A DNA stretch of 64,000 bases, taken from the NCBI GenBank assembly GCA_021234155.1, contig JAJEKV010000085.1:4596036-4660035 (forward strand). Direction: 5' to 3'. The translations under genes were made by a program, and so were the position numbers. The stretch is from Isoetes taiwanensis. Taxonomy: Eukaryota; Streptophyta; Lycopodiopsida; Isoetales; Isoetaceae. The notes under the pieces are model-generated. The model saw nothing but the letters and a program-made list of their open reading frames with translations, searched no databases and was not told the origin of the DNA. Below, in pieces: positions 29,355 through 41,113 of the stretch (position 1 is the first letter of the stretch; every line of letters begins with the position of its first letter).

Positions 29355-32340
29355 CTCCCCCACCAAACGACACTCGTGAGTGAAGAAAAGGAGGAAGCAT
29401 TTCGGAGGGCGGAAGCCATCTGGTTCGAAAGTGATCCTCACGGAGGAGGACGGCACCATTATGGTAATCGGGCTGATGAGATCTTGGCGTGATTGAAGAG
29501 CTTGAGGTGTGTTTTGTCCAAGGGCAGGATCAACATCAATAAGAAAGCTTAGAGCGCACATGTCTTCAAGGGCAGCGTGGGCGCTTCTAAGAAATGTAAT
29601 CGACATTCCATGAGGAGACAGTCTCAAGGCCAAAGGCACCGACCGGCATTTGGATTGGTAGTTGAAAATGGGACGCCGATTTAAGGAGCTCAAGAAAATG
29701 CATTTGAGGGCAGCGCAAAATCCCCGCTTGAAGATGGACGGAAGGATCGTGAGGTGGAGGCATTTTGCAAGAAGTTGTTGAGACCATGAAGCGATCCGCT
29801 GGCCGTTGCCAACCACGCCATTAGCAATGTAGATCCAATTGGTGGTGTTGTCCAGAGTGGCACCTTCTTCCCAATGTGAGCGGCGAACAAAAAAAACGCG
29901 GATCCCACCGAGATCCGCCGAGATCCGAGGTGGTGTCCCACCGCATGACCATCCATGACCTTGGTCCAAAAGGAAGGCGCCAATCGAAGTCAGAACCTGG
30001 GCGCGGAGGTATGCCTGTGGAAGCATAGGGAGAAGGAACCATGCCCGCATGGGTTGCCGAGCGGTCTCCCCGAATTGATCGACAAGATCCGGATCAAGCG
30101 CCCGACACCAACGATCCCAAAGAGAAGCAGAGTCGAGAGTTGACAGAGGGCTATCCCATCCCGCGGGGACCGCCTTGCTATCCAACAGAGCTTGTAATCG
30201 ATTGTAACCAGCGAGGTGCCGTGATATAGATTTGTGCATAGGGAAGATCCCGGATGTCCTAGATACTTTTGATTTGTTGTAGCAGCCCGCTTGCCGAGAG
30301 ATAAATGATTGGCAAGCTCTGCATGTACTCCCGATGAAGAGTTTGGGTCCGAGCAGATCCGCAAGATATGGATTGTTATCCCGGCACCCATTGCACAAGC
30401 TGGGGTCACCCTAAAAAGTCGGGCGTGGGGCCCATTTCCAAAGTTTTCCCCGTATCACCCCGATAGAAATCATGAAAGATGTAAGCCATGGGCTGAACCA
30501 CTCAATGTGATAAAGTCCGATCGGCACGTTGTATGAGATCAAAGACGACAAGGGCACAAAGACAACCCTTTGTCTTCAATGGAGAGTTCGCCAACCAAGA
30601 AAATCTGCGATCGCGCAGGGGATATCCATTGTGGCCATCGGCCGCATGCCACTTTGAAAGGAAGAGGTGGCGCCGAAAGCAACCACATAATCATGATAGC
30701 AGGAGGGAACCGGGAAGTCAACAGCATTCTGTGAAGAATTGCAAGATGGGCATCAAGTTTTGCTTGAGCCTCATCGCCAGATTGAATAGCTTGCCGCAAA
30801 TGTTGTTCGAGATCACGGACCGGATTGTCCCTTTCGAAAAGAAGCGGATCGGGTCACGGACCCGCTTCGAGAGAAGGATGGACCCGGGAGGAAGATTTCC
30901 TGTGTGTATTGAGACGGCAACGCAATCTCCGGCCATCCAAGATCTTCGCTTCTCGCACCTCTCGTAAGCTAATCTTGAAGAGAGGTGAGCCGAAAGGTCG
31001 CAGGAGAAAGCCGAGCCGGCCAAGGAGGCTAATTTGAGCGCCCCGGCTGAAAGATTTTGAACTTGAGTGCGGAAATTCTCACACGCCTCGAGTACAAGGC
31101 ATTGAGTTTAGCAATATCCGCCTTTGGTACTCGTGAGAGCTGCTTTGACTTGTTGTGCCCAATAAAGTCTGAATTTCTCGACCGAGCCGAGCCGGGCTGA
31201 TCGCGAGTTGGCTGACTTGAGCTTGTGTACTTTTGAGATCCGCATGAGCCCGTAAGAGAGCTTCATGCTTGTCTTGAAGTTTGGCCTCCAAAGTTGCAAC
31301 TTGGGCGCTTGTGCCTTGAAGGTCCCGGGTGGACCGCATCGAGGCTTCTAGTGCCCGCTGAACCCGGCCATAAGAGCCGCCTTGGGATTCTTTTGTAACT
31401 TGAGAGCAGCAGCTTTGAGCATCCCGGCCGATATCGATACAACAACCCGACGAGGGTGTTGTGGTGGTGGAGCTTAATGCTGCCTGGTTTGGGATGTTTG
31501 GGAAAATGGTGTGAAGTGGATGGTGTAGCGAGGAGGAGACAAAGGACATGGGTGTGACCGTGGGACATGACCAAAGGGAAGACGGGCGTGAAGTGCCAAC
31601 TTGGTGAGTGATGGGAAGGGAATGCCGAGTGGAATTATGAGAATTTGGTGGTGTGGGAGGGAAGTAGTGACGATGAGGGCTTGAAAGTGGCCTCCCACGT
31701 AAACTTCAGAAATGGAAGTGGTACCTCAAGGCGGTCCATTTCTTGGAGAAGACGATAGAACATCATTTGGGGCCAATCTATGTGGTGTTTGGAATGTGTA
31801 GCAAAGTTGAGGACCGTGTTATAGAAAGGTTTATTGATATGGGTGTTCTTGATAGAATACCCAAGGAATTTTCGCCACGTAAATTTGACAAAGGTTTCGT
31901 GGAGGCTTGTCGATATTGGTCGACGATGGACATTGGCATGATAAGTGTGCACCAAACTCGTGGACATCGATATCCCCAGATAGCGTAGACCATGATACAC
32001 AAGGGGTGTGCAAGGGAATATGAAATACCTCGTAAATCAAATGTTGAGTCAACGAAATAGTGGTGCCATCGACCACGCTGGTGTAACCTTTTGGGTCGTT
32101 AACGATATTGGCGATGAACCGCCGCGAATCGGGTCGATTTGGAGCCGGAAGTTCCATTTGAGAGAATTCAGAAAGCTGGTGTCGCTCAGCCGACTTCTTT
32201 ATTTGGGCCAACAAGGGCTTCACCTGAAAGTGGGCGCCAAGAAGGATACAGATGCAAAAAGGGCCGGATCCTTGGGAGCAAAGAGTTTGAAGTGTAGAAA
32301 ATCTTGGGGCAGCCATGGGAATGATGTTTGAACTAAGAGG
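29355..32340 (-). CDS. Extra coding region between integrase and 3' LTR
   Basis: About 3 kb of minus-strand protein-like sequence lies downstream of integrase. It starts near 32,316 (MAAPRFSTLQ) with a part resembling the plant transposon-type N-terminal domains (FIANIVNDPKGY, VVDGTTISLTQHLI). Next is a coiled-coil-like segment near 31,400-31,100 (VATLEAKLQDKHEALLRAHA, DLKSTQAQVSQLA). Then comes a long hydrophobic/charged C-terminal part; in copy 2 it reads for example VARRHLFLSKWHAADG and LSIEDKGLCCALVVFDLI, and in copy 1 IDVDPALGQNTPQALQSRQD near 29,500. The longest single frame is 349 codons (30,398-29,349). Non-chromovirus gypsy elements often carry such additional ORFs; I do not recognise an envelope-type or known host domain. 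Confidence 0.5.
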
Positions 32341-33329
32341 GATGCCAAAGGCGGAAGACGAAAGTCGAAAGCACGGAGGAGGAAGGCGCAGAGGAAACTA
32401 AAAGGTTTGTTTTAGGGCGCATAACCGAGGCTAAGAGGTATGAAGAGTGCTAAACCGGAACCGCTGATGGTGCCAGTGTCAAAAGATGCTAAGAAGGGTA
32501 TTGAGAGGCAAAAATTTGGCTAAGTCCCAAAAACGTAAGGGAGAAGCAATGAACGGTGAGGATGAGACGCGGAAAGAAAGATCGGATGGGACAGATGGCA
32601 AAGGACACCCATTAATGTTCGACGGGCGTGGAAAGAAGGAATGGCATTCAATGCTGGCAACTCAAGTGGGGATATCATTAAAAGGAATGTGTCAAGGTAC
32701 CATGGCTAGATATGCGGGCGCGGAGAACAGATTCTCATTTTAGAAACAATTTTGCATTGCAAAACACGCTGGCGATTTGTGTGATTGGTCCACGCCGACA
32801 AGGAGTTCCTCGCTTGGCTATATAAGACTAACCGAGAGAAACGAAGGCATCCGATGGCGCCAAGATGGCCGCCGCCGGCTTGAACGAAGATTGCACAATG
32901 CCCACTAACCGCCGAGTGGATCACTTGTAAGATGAATTGTTCGATCTTCGGGCGCCGCCACAACCGCGGGCATTCGTGATGGACGGCCGGTGTGCCGGGA
33001 TGGCTGAACATCCCGACCAAGACCAACGGGATGGAGGTGGTTCTCGACCTTCGCCTGGGATCCGGAGCGTAACCTCTACCATCTCCTCCAAGATCACCTC
33101 GCCCAACCCCGAGTAGAGGGTTTTTCCTCTTAGGACTTAGTAGATAGGGCTCGAGTCCCGCTTTTGTATATAGGGCGCGCCCATAGCGAAAATAGCTGGG
33201 TCGCCCACATTTTGTAAAAAAAAATCTCCACTATAATATAATCTACCGCTTTCTAGTCACTTTCTGTGGTGTTTGCTTCTTGAACTGCCTCGCGGTGTTG
33301 ATGTTCACTTTCGTGGTGATGAAATGCTT

Positions 33330-34390
33330 TGAGACTAAAACCATTAACCAATGTAGGTAATGGAGTGCCATCTAACTCAGCTAGTTGGAAAACGCTTTGG
33401 TCTAACCACTTGAACAATTTGATAAGGGCCAAGCCAACTAAAACTTGAGTTTACCCGAAAATTTTTGTACTGAATCATAAAGAAGAACCAAATCTCCTTC
33501 TTTGAATGTTTTTGTCTTCAAACGCTTGTCATGTAAAGATTTTTGCAATCGTTGTCCATGAAGAACACCTAATATAAGCATCCCTTCGGGTTCATCCAAC
33601 TGTTCTAATTGATAGACCCGCTTTTGAGAGCAAACCGGTGGATTATGAGCAAAGAGCTTGAAAACGGAGTGTTGGAAGGATGTATTCAAATGGCATGAGA
33701 GCTTCCCCGACCATAAACCAATTTAAAAGGAGGTGACCCGTGAGCAATCTTGAAACAAGTATTGTAGGCCCAAAGAACAAGAGGGAAGTTTTGTCCGCCA
33801 ACTGCAAGCGGGAAGCGCCACAAATTTTCTTGAGAATGGTGACCGTGAGTTTTGTTGGTGCTTTCTCGCCAACCCATTGCCTTGAGGATAGTAAGGTGTG
33901 CTCTTGTGATGATGTATCGAGATAATCCGCCAGCCTTTGATAGTATGATTGATGAAATGAACACCACGGCCACCGACCAGCCCGTGGGGCAGCCGTAATC
34001 GCGCGGATAATTTGTTGATAGAGGACTCGAGCTGCGCTTGCAGCAGTTGTTGTCCGAAGGGCACAAGCTTCCGCCCATTTGGTGGCTGAGTCGTAAGGAG
34101 AACCGAATCGTATCGGCACGAAAGTGTGCCTCGCAGAGGATCTATAGGTCCCACAAAGTCCATTCCCCATTTGTCAAGGGAAGCGGCGGGCGACCGCGGC
34201 GCCAAGGGAAGAGCCGCCACGGCCGTGGGCGCCCCACCACGGGCAAGCGCCACACGCGGCGGGCGCATGCGGAGCATCTTTGAAGAGCGTGGGCCAATAA
34301 TACCCCGGGCGAGAAGGATTTTGGCGCGGCCGTGGTGTCACCATGAAAATGACCACCACCGAGCCCTTGATGAGCTTCTAACAATATCCG
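33330..34390 (-). CDS. Gypsy integrase (broken frame)
   Basis: The zinc-binding N-terminus is recognisable across frames near 34,370-34,250 (HQGLGGGHFHGDTTA, then GYYWPTLFKDA and a C-x2-C). The core begins DKWGMDFVGPIDP near 34,170 and continues to HHKSTPYYPQGNGLA near 33,890. The C-terminal part has WAYNTCFKIAHGSPPFKLVY near 33,740 and GDLVLLYDSVQKFSGKLKF near 33,440. At least four frame changes are needed, so no active enzyme is encoded as read. Confidence 0.85.
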
Positions 34391-34399
34391 AACTTCATG

Positions 34400-36190
34400 A
34401 GGTAGAACACAGCGGGCCGAAGGATGGTGTCCTTACCCTTTTTGTAGAGATGTCCGCAACCATGGTGTAGTCACGACCTCCTGAGAAATTGATGGCGATT
34501 TCCGGATTGTCGCTTGGGTGAGAGAGCCGCCTCGCCTTCCGTGGAAGAGCACCCGTGAGGAGGTACCGCTGAAAATCATGGAACCAATGTGGTGTTGCCG
34601 TGACTAAAAAGAGTTGAGCATCGTGGAAGGCGCCCGAGACCCCTCGCGGATCATCATCCGGTGGGATGCGGAAAGATAATCCGAACAACATGAGATTTGC
34701 CCGCCTTTATGAACGCATTTCAAAAGGAGCAAATTTGAGAAGAAGGACCCAACGAAAGCAATGCGCCCGTGGGCGTGGACTTGTTGATCAAATAGAGGAG
34801 TGCTTGGTGGTCCACAAAGAACTTGATTTGACTGCCCAAAAGGTAATGACGGAAGCGCTGGACACGTAAAATGAGACCCAAAGCTTCACGCCCGCGGGCG
34901 TAATAGTTGCGCCAGCAGAATTGAGTTTTCTACCGGGCGAAGCGATTTGGTTTGTCAGCAGCGATCATATTCTTGAGAAAGAACGGCTCCAATAGCAAAC
35001 GCCGGAGACATCGACATGAACATGAAAGGGCTTGTCCCATTGAGGAGGAACAAGAACCGTGCCCGAGTAAGCAAAAGCTTCAGCCTGTTGGAAAGCTTCT
35101 CCACCGGGAATTCCAAGCCTGTGTGGATTCGGCCACCCGTGAGTTTATGAATGGGATCCGCAATGGTCGCCACCCGTGTATGAAGGTGGAGTAATAATTG
35201 ACTTTTCCCGTGAAGGAGCGCGGTCTCCTTGATATTGGCCGGTGCTTGAGCCTTGAGCACAATAACCGATTTTGGCAGATCGCTGGTGATTCCCGCCGGT
35301 CGACAACATGGCCTAAATGTAACACCGTATGACGAAAAAGGTGCATTTCTCGTGATTGAGACTAATGCCTGACTCATCACATTTGGAAGACGAAGTTCCA
35401 ATTTATCCAAATGGTCAGCCATGGAATCAGAGGCGAGAAGTCATCTTGAAAAATTTGCAAGAAGGGATTTTCCTTCATGAAATCATGAAAACCGAGAGCA
35501 TGATGCTGAAATGTGGAAGGAGAGTTGATAATCCAAAAGGAACCACCTTGTAGGCAAAAGTGCCCCATGGGTGGTGAAAGTGGTCTTGAGTTGATCGATT
35601 CTTTGATGGAGATCCGATTGTAGCCGTAAAAACCATCCATAAAGGAGTACATTCATGGCCACCCACTTCTTCCGTAACTTGGTCTCAGGAAGGGAAGTGG
35701 AAAATGATCACGCCCGCGGGGCCCGATTGAGTTTCCGATAGTCCACACGCACGCCGGATCTTACCATTGTGCTTAAGGGCAATGACGATGGGGCTCACCC
35801 ATTCGTAATGTTTGACCTCATAGATCAAAACCCGCAGAAGGAGTTTGTCAATTTCCGCCTTTGACGCCATCACGGTAATTAGGGTTGAGCCTCGCATCGC
35901 CGCTGCTGCTACACCGGGTCGCGGCATCGATTTGGTAGGAATGGTGAGTTCCCCAAGCTTTTGTTGATGCCCCAAGATCTTTGTAACTCCAAAGTAAAAT
36001 GTGTTTGAATTTTTGAACAAAGCTTGACGCCCCGCTACGATAAGGAGCCGGAAGATTTGGCAAAGAATGCGACAAAGTTGATTGTTGCCAACGCCCACAA
36101 TCTCAACTCGAGTCTGAATATGGGGTATTACTTCAAGATCCCGACAATGTGTGCAGGAGGTTGGAGCATAACCGATGCGTGGCACGCTAT
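34400..36190 (-). CDS. Gypsy reverse transcriptase and RNase H (broken frame)
   Basis: RT motifs in order: EVKHYEWVSPIVIALKHNGK near 35,800, SFMDGFYGYNRISI near 35,640, WGTFAYKVVPFGL near 35,560 and FQDDFS near 35,430 (the D-D pair), followed by DHLDKLELVFQKCDES and LNPEKCTF-type motifs. RNase H follows: PFHVHVD/FAIGAVLSQE-type sequence near 35,000, and RIARW-type motif near 34,760 (clearer in copy 2, GRIARWVLLLQEF). Several indels separate the motifs into different frames. Confidence 0.85.
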
Positions 36191-36549
36191 GCGGGTGAAA
36201 AAGAGAGGTTGCTCGTCATCTAGCAGTGGATTGCTTCATGACAAACAAGGTACATCAACAGAGTGGCAGGAGAGGTTCAAAGATCCGAAAAGTGATCAAC
36301 GCCGTTGGATTCATTGCAAGGAGCCGTAGGGTCAAGCAAGGCAGCCACAGCCCGGTCCCGATCAAGAGTCATTTCTCCCCAAGGATCAAAGATATTCGGG
36401 TAGGATGACAGAGGCATCCTCGCAGTGGAGCCCGAACTTGATAAATATTCTCGAGCTTCTTCGTAACTGCGGTTCCGAGAGAGAAGGTTCCGCGATTGTC
36501 AACGTAAATGATCCCGCCTCGCTTGCAAGTCCATGGTGGCATTGAGATG

Positions 36550-36890
36550 ACCATCGTTGATGACTAACCGGGTCCGCGGGCCCAAGAATGGATACTCTTT
36601 TGCCCGGGCGGAGAAAAGGTCCGCCTTACCAAGATTTCATAGTCACCGGATCTTCGCCAGCCTTTCCAAACGCCAAATTCCATGGGAAAAGCCGGAGATC
36701 ACCAATGTTGATGTGAAGAATAGGTGTGACGCCTTTGAGGTCTCGTGGATATGGCCATTAGCCAATTTGATGTCATATGGGGCAACAAAGAGTTGTGTGA
36801 TGCCCATTTGTTTGGCGGAGTTTATCCGTGATGAGATTGACCGCGCTTACCTCCATCGATTTGAACATGGTTGACTTGTCGATTTCCCAC
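36550..36890 (-). CDS. Gypsy aspartic protease region
   Basis: Near 36,860 the minus strand encodes a D-G-G active-site segment followed, after a one-base shift, by VNLITDKLRQ; then FVAPYDIKLANGH near 36,790 and an HINIG motif near 36,720. The layout (catalytic Asp, NLI strand, ~90 residues before RT) fits retrotransposon proteases. The frame is broken. Confidence 0.6.
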
Positions 36891-36918
36891 CGCGGCATGG
36901 ACCGCGGGTGTAGAGGTA

Positions 36919-37401
36919 TTACGCCACCCCAACTAAAAACAGCTTGGGAGTGGTAACCGGTCCTTGAGAGCGTGATGTAGTTTTAAAATGGCTGCCAAGC
37001 TTAAAGGAATTTTGATCTTGGCGAAGCTCCTCTTGGAGTTCGAGAGGTACATGAGAAAAAGGATCCGCTGGTTCCACCGGTGCGGAGTGCGTGGCGTGGA
37101 AGCAAAGAACTTTTTTGAGTAAGTCAACCCGGCCGCAATATTGGGATATGTCCGAGAGCGGAGGTTGAGATGTTGAGGGGGTATCTTGTCTTTGTTGAGC
37201 TCTAGTGGTGGCATGAACATTTGCCAATGTGCTGCCTTTCAGCAGCCTTGCATGAGATTCAAAATGCTTTGGCTTAACTTTGGGCATGACATTTGGCATG
37301 AGCTTTTCCAAGTCGTGCAAAGTGAACCTTTTTTTCGGCCCCCTCATGAGGAATGGTGTCAACCGCAGAAAGGCAAAGCGCGGTCCTTCAATAATAGTCA
37401 A
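36919..37401 (-). CDS. Gag-protease linker ORF
   Basis: A 160-codon frame upstream of the protease contains Lys/Arg-rich and Gln-rich stretches (RAQQRQDTPSTSQPPLSDI, ELQEELRQDQNSFKLG). It lies between the CCHC knuckle and the protease, so it is the spacer part of the gag-pol polyprotein. No catalytic motif is present. Confidence 0.5.
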   Translation of the reverse strand: MTIIEGPRFAFLRLTPFLMRGPKKRFTLHDLEKLMPNVMPKVKPKHFESHARLLKGSTLANVHATTRAQQRQDTPSTSQPPLSDISQYCGRVDLLKKVLCFHATHSAPVEPADPFSHVPLELQEELRQDQNSFKLGSHFKTTSRSQGPVTTPKLFLVGVA

Positions 37402-37589
37402 GGGACGGATGCCTTGGTCCGGGCGCGGAAACTAGACCAACCCAATTTGACTACCAGATCGAGGATTAAGTGCCGGGAAAAAATTTCCTCTTGGGCTTGT
37501 TGATCCACCGAGGTTGATTTGTCGGAGCTGGTTGATAGCGGATTGCCGAGGCTCTTGGTGGTTTTTTAAGAACCGGTCGCTCAGGGCCT

Positions 37590-38880
37590 TGTTTGCCATT
37601 AGCGAGCCGAGTTGGTAAGTCGTGAGGCGGACCGATGTGGTCTGATTTGTGCCGTGAAGTCAGACTCAACTTGTGGAAGTTGAGGACACGCCGCGGTGGT
37701 ATGACCCCATTCTTGACAAAGCTGATAACACCGAGCTTTAGAAGGATCAAAAGGAGGACGCTGGTTTGATCCCGTGGTTGGTCCTGTTGTCGATAGAGTT
37801 GGCGCGGGCTGCACCCAAGAGGTGGGCCGATAGTGCCATTGTTGCCGAGGTGTGGTTTGCACTTGATAAACCATTTTGTTATGAACGGTGTGGGATGAGT
37901 GCGAAAGTGCACTCTTCCGCGGCATGATTGCACATGTTGCATCGCTTTGCAATGAGGCGGCCATTGGTGGAGTTGCACTCATTGGCCAAATGGCCTTGGT
38001 ATTTGCAAATATGGCACCGTGATTTGACCGCTACTGCGGATTACGCGGTTGAGGCCGGACCGCTTGTGGAACCATGACAGTGGAATGAATGGGAGTTTTG
38101 AAGAGCCACGGGAGGAAACATTGAAAGTGATTGACATAGTCGATAGCCCGCTCCAAAGTTTTGGACGCAGTATTCACCATGAGTCGAATAGCTGAGGAAG
38201 TCCTGGAGAAACCAGACCAAAAACTGGCTCAGGTAGGGTACTCCTTGAGCTTACTTAGCGTAATGTGAAGTCGATCCGCAAAATCCCCGCGCACTCGTGG
38301 GCTCTTGTTGAAGTTCATTGAGTTGCTTGAGATGAAGTTGATCATCATCCGTGGTCCCAGAATGAGACGTAAAAGCGCCGCATTTCGACCAGTTTTGTTT
38401 CCAATGGCTTTTGCTGGACATGAGCCATTGATGAGGAGAGCCACGCAAAGGTGGTGGAAAAGATGTGGAATTTCAGTTGAGGGCGCTGCGGACCATTTAG
38501 GACAGCTAGAGCCTCAAATTCTTCCATGTGGGCCCGAGCACTTTGGTCTAACGGTTTGCCTTTCGTGTTGCCAAAGGTGGGATAAGTCGGCCGTGAGTCC
38601 AAAGGTAGATGTGGAAAGTGTCGGGCTGGACAGAAACCTGGAGATAGTGAGGATATTGAGGTTGAGGTGGATGTGGCATTGTGCCCGACGGACCCTCGAT
38701 GAAGGGGTGATCGCGGTTGAGAAACCCGGCGTAGCCGGAGCATTGGTTTTGAGATCCGTGAAGGTTGTAAACGGGAAGAGCAAAGGGGAAACGAGGGAAA
38801 GGATATTCCCGGCAGGCTTAAAGGAGACATGTGGATAGCCGCATTTCACCCTGGGGAGATGATGGTTATGGGCGAAGAGC
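37590..38880 (-). CDS. Gypsy gag, 5' end cut at the duplication junction
   Basis: The CCHC zinc knuckle reads CYQLCQEWGHTTAAC near 37,725 (C-x2-C-x4-H-x4-C). Upstream, frames near 38,830-38,229 are Pro/Ser-rich then contain capsid-like pieces (HMEEFEALAVLNGPQRPQLK, KPLETKLVEMRRFYVSFWDH). The region ends abruptly at 38,880 where copy 2 begins, so the gag start and 5' LTR are missing here. Confidence 0.75.
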
Positions 38881-39282
38881 AAATTGTGTTTTCTAATACC
38901 AACTTAACTTATTTAATGAGAAGGGAACAGAAGGGTTTCTAATCTACCACCATTGTTTCAAGTCACTCTCCGTTGATAAAGGAGGAAGCGTCGTTAAGTT
39001 GCAAAGTTTCTATGAGTGTAGTGGAGATTCATTTCCAATTGTTATAAATAAAGATAGAATGAAATGATAATAGAAATAATGATAATAATAATAATAAGAT
39101 AATTCATTTCTGGTAGCAGTATGTACAACAATTGTGTACAATTTTCTTTCTATATTATTACGAAATCAAGGTCTTACAGCTTTGTATTCATATTATATGA
39201 TTTACAACAGACACCTCATATTGTGAGCGTGGTTAACCCTACTATACATGAAACACTACATATTTATCAACAAGGGGCGGAG

Positions 39283-41113
39283 CTAAAGCTCTTCTGTCTC
39301 AATATTAAGTCCTTTAACATATACAGGTATATCTTTCTCAGCACCATGAGGGGCACAATTGTCACCATAATCTCTGATGCATTGGAAGGCCAAGGTCCTC
39401 GATTGTATCTCAATACCAACTCTAAGCCTCGTATGGCGTCTGAATCAGGTGCTCCAGATCCAATTAAGTTAATGTGAGAGGCTATATGTTCTTTAATTGC
39501 CACAGGCGTGTCCTCATCAGCATTTGGTAAATTGATGAAGACCTTAAAACCAGACACCTTTGATCTAGGAACCTCCAACCCAATGCTTAATATTTCTTCC
39601 TGACTGTTTTCCTACTGGTGAATAGCTTCTGGGGCCGCTTGACAATGGCCTTAAACGGAACCCCCTTCATTGTCTTTTTGTTCAGCTTCAATTCCAGGGC
39701 CATACTGTGGAATGTCTTCAGATTCTGCAGATGATCTCTGGGTCCACATCATCACAGGCAATGCACTCAATGCAGAGAACAAGCAATCACGTCGACTCAG
39801 TTGGACTGGCCCTGTGGCTTGGCAAAACACCTTAGTGCACTTGCTGGATATTGCTGGCTGATCACAAGACCTGTAAATGTTTGTTGTATCACCAGTTAAA
39901 GAAAACAAATGTGTATGATTTAAAGGCATGATCACACATCATACATGTGCAACAAAACATCTGCATAGACAATACAAAGCATGACATAAATAATATTTAA
40001 CACATTTGCCATGTAATGGAAGTTTCCATTTCCATATTGACTACTAGGCCAGCCCATGACTGCAGTGAGACTAAGGTCGCAAAAAGAGCCCATGACCTGA
40101 CTGAGGTATGAAAGAAAGACAAATCATGAAAGGAGGCAAGCCAGTCAGTCTCCATTCTAGGTAAAGATAAATCAATAAAGAGTCTAGACTTGAGATAAAC
40201 AAACATGGGAAGAAAATGCAAGTGCCAAAATAATAAGCATGCATAGACGAGAAACTTAACACAACAACCTTCTTTCTCAACTGAAAGATATATGTTGAAG
40301 CATGTACAGACAACTTCCAAGACCAAGAAGAAATATTTTAAGATGTAGCACTACTTCCTTTTTATCCTCTCATTTTTTTAGATCCTCGTAACGGGACATT
40401 CTTCACACTGACGTGGCTTGGATTGGGATGCTTGACGAACACCATAGTTGGTCTGCTACTGCAAATATGGCCAGCGCTTGGGCAAAATGATGAATCAATT
40501 GAATTTGCCAAAGAAAATACTTAAGTCTTTACTACACAAATTATCAAATAGAATTCGCGTGTATCCAATAGACACGTTGAAAATATTTACTCTTATCTAT
40601 CTTATTTTACAAATAGCAGGATAGTATTTCTAGCATTAAGTAAAGAGTTTTCTGAATAATTAGCATTTACTTCACTGTAGATCTCGCCAAATAAAGCTCT
40701 GAAGCAATCTGTGATCCTTTCTTCACAGGGGTTACTATCTACAGATAGAACAGGGATGAAAATTCTGTCATGGTGCAATTCGATATCAAACAAAAAATAA
40801 CGCAGTTTTGTTAGGATGTAATGCAAACGCTGCTAGCTAATGAAAAGACGCCCCAAAAGGTCCTCTAGGCAGAAACTCTTATCATAAATCCTTCCGTTGT
40901 TAACCATTGTCCTCTGAAGGACGGAAAAAAAAGGAAAAGAACAATTTGAAGAAGAAAAGGTGCAGAAAACCATAAACTTACAAACCAGAATAGGAGAGAA
41001 CAATAAGAATCATGGAACGAAGAGGAGGAAGCGTACCTTGGAAGAGCATAATGCTGAAACGGAAGTGTAGAGCTGACATGCAGACAAGTGCCACTGGAAG
41101 AAGATATTTCCAC
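39283..41113 (-). pseudogene. Second copy of the KFDV-domain gene, frameshifted
   Basis: Exon 1 (41,113-41,037) and the intron splice sites are identical to copy 1, as is the start of exon 2 (39,870, SCDQPAISSKC). Within exon 2 at least seven small indels are visible relative to copy 1 (for example near 39,352, 39,390, 39,408, 39,435, 39,611, 39,632 and 39,675). They break the 3' part into separate frames while leaving motifs such as EVPRSKVSGFKVFINLP readable. The indels fall mostly in homopolymers or beside C/G words. It is therefore either a recent pseudogene or the same gene with residual sequencing errors. Confidence 0.7.

Larger units (their letters stand above)
10521..38880. repeat. 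Tandem segmental duplication, copy 1 (about 28.4 kb)
   Basis: Sequence starting at AATTGTGTTTTTCTAATACC (10,522) is repeated, in the same order and orientation, from 38,882 onward. Every landmark recurs with a near-constant offset of about 28.3 kb: KFDV gene, candidate LTR pair, minisatellite, CACTACAAAATCG end, hairpin repeats, poly(A) tract, gypsy LTR, integrase and RT. The right end of copy 1 abuts copy 2 directly inside the gag region of the gypsy element, so the arrangement is head to tail. Either a true tandem duplication or a false duplication of one locus in assembly would produce this. Confidence 0.95.
29355..38880 (-). mobile_element. Ty3/gypsy retrotransposon internal region, truncated 5' at the duplication junction
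   Basis: Reading leftward from 38,880 the order is gag, protease, reverse transcriptase, RNase H, integrase, then a long additional region, then the polypurine tract and 3' LTR. PR-RT-RH-IN order places it in Ty3/gypsy. The integrase reads YYPQGNG, not the YHPQ-DGQ form of chromoviruses, and no chromodomain was seen, which points to the non-chromovirus (OTA: Athila/Tat) side. Frames are broken by many small indels. Confidence 0.85.

Noticed and set aside
30041-30967. Plus-strand Arg-rich frames in the extra 3' region
   Set aside because: The minus strand carries the conserved peptides between copies; plus-strand frames are not preserved.
33438-38880. Plus-strand frames overlapping the gypsy element
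   Set aside because: They are shadows of the minus-strand gag and pol motifs.
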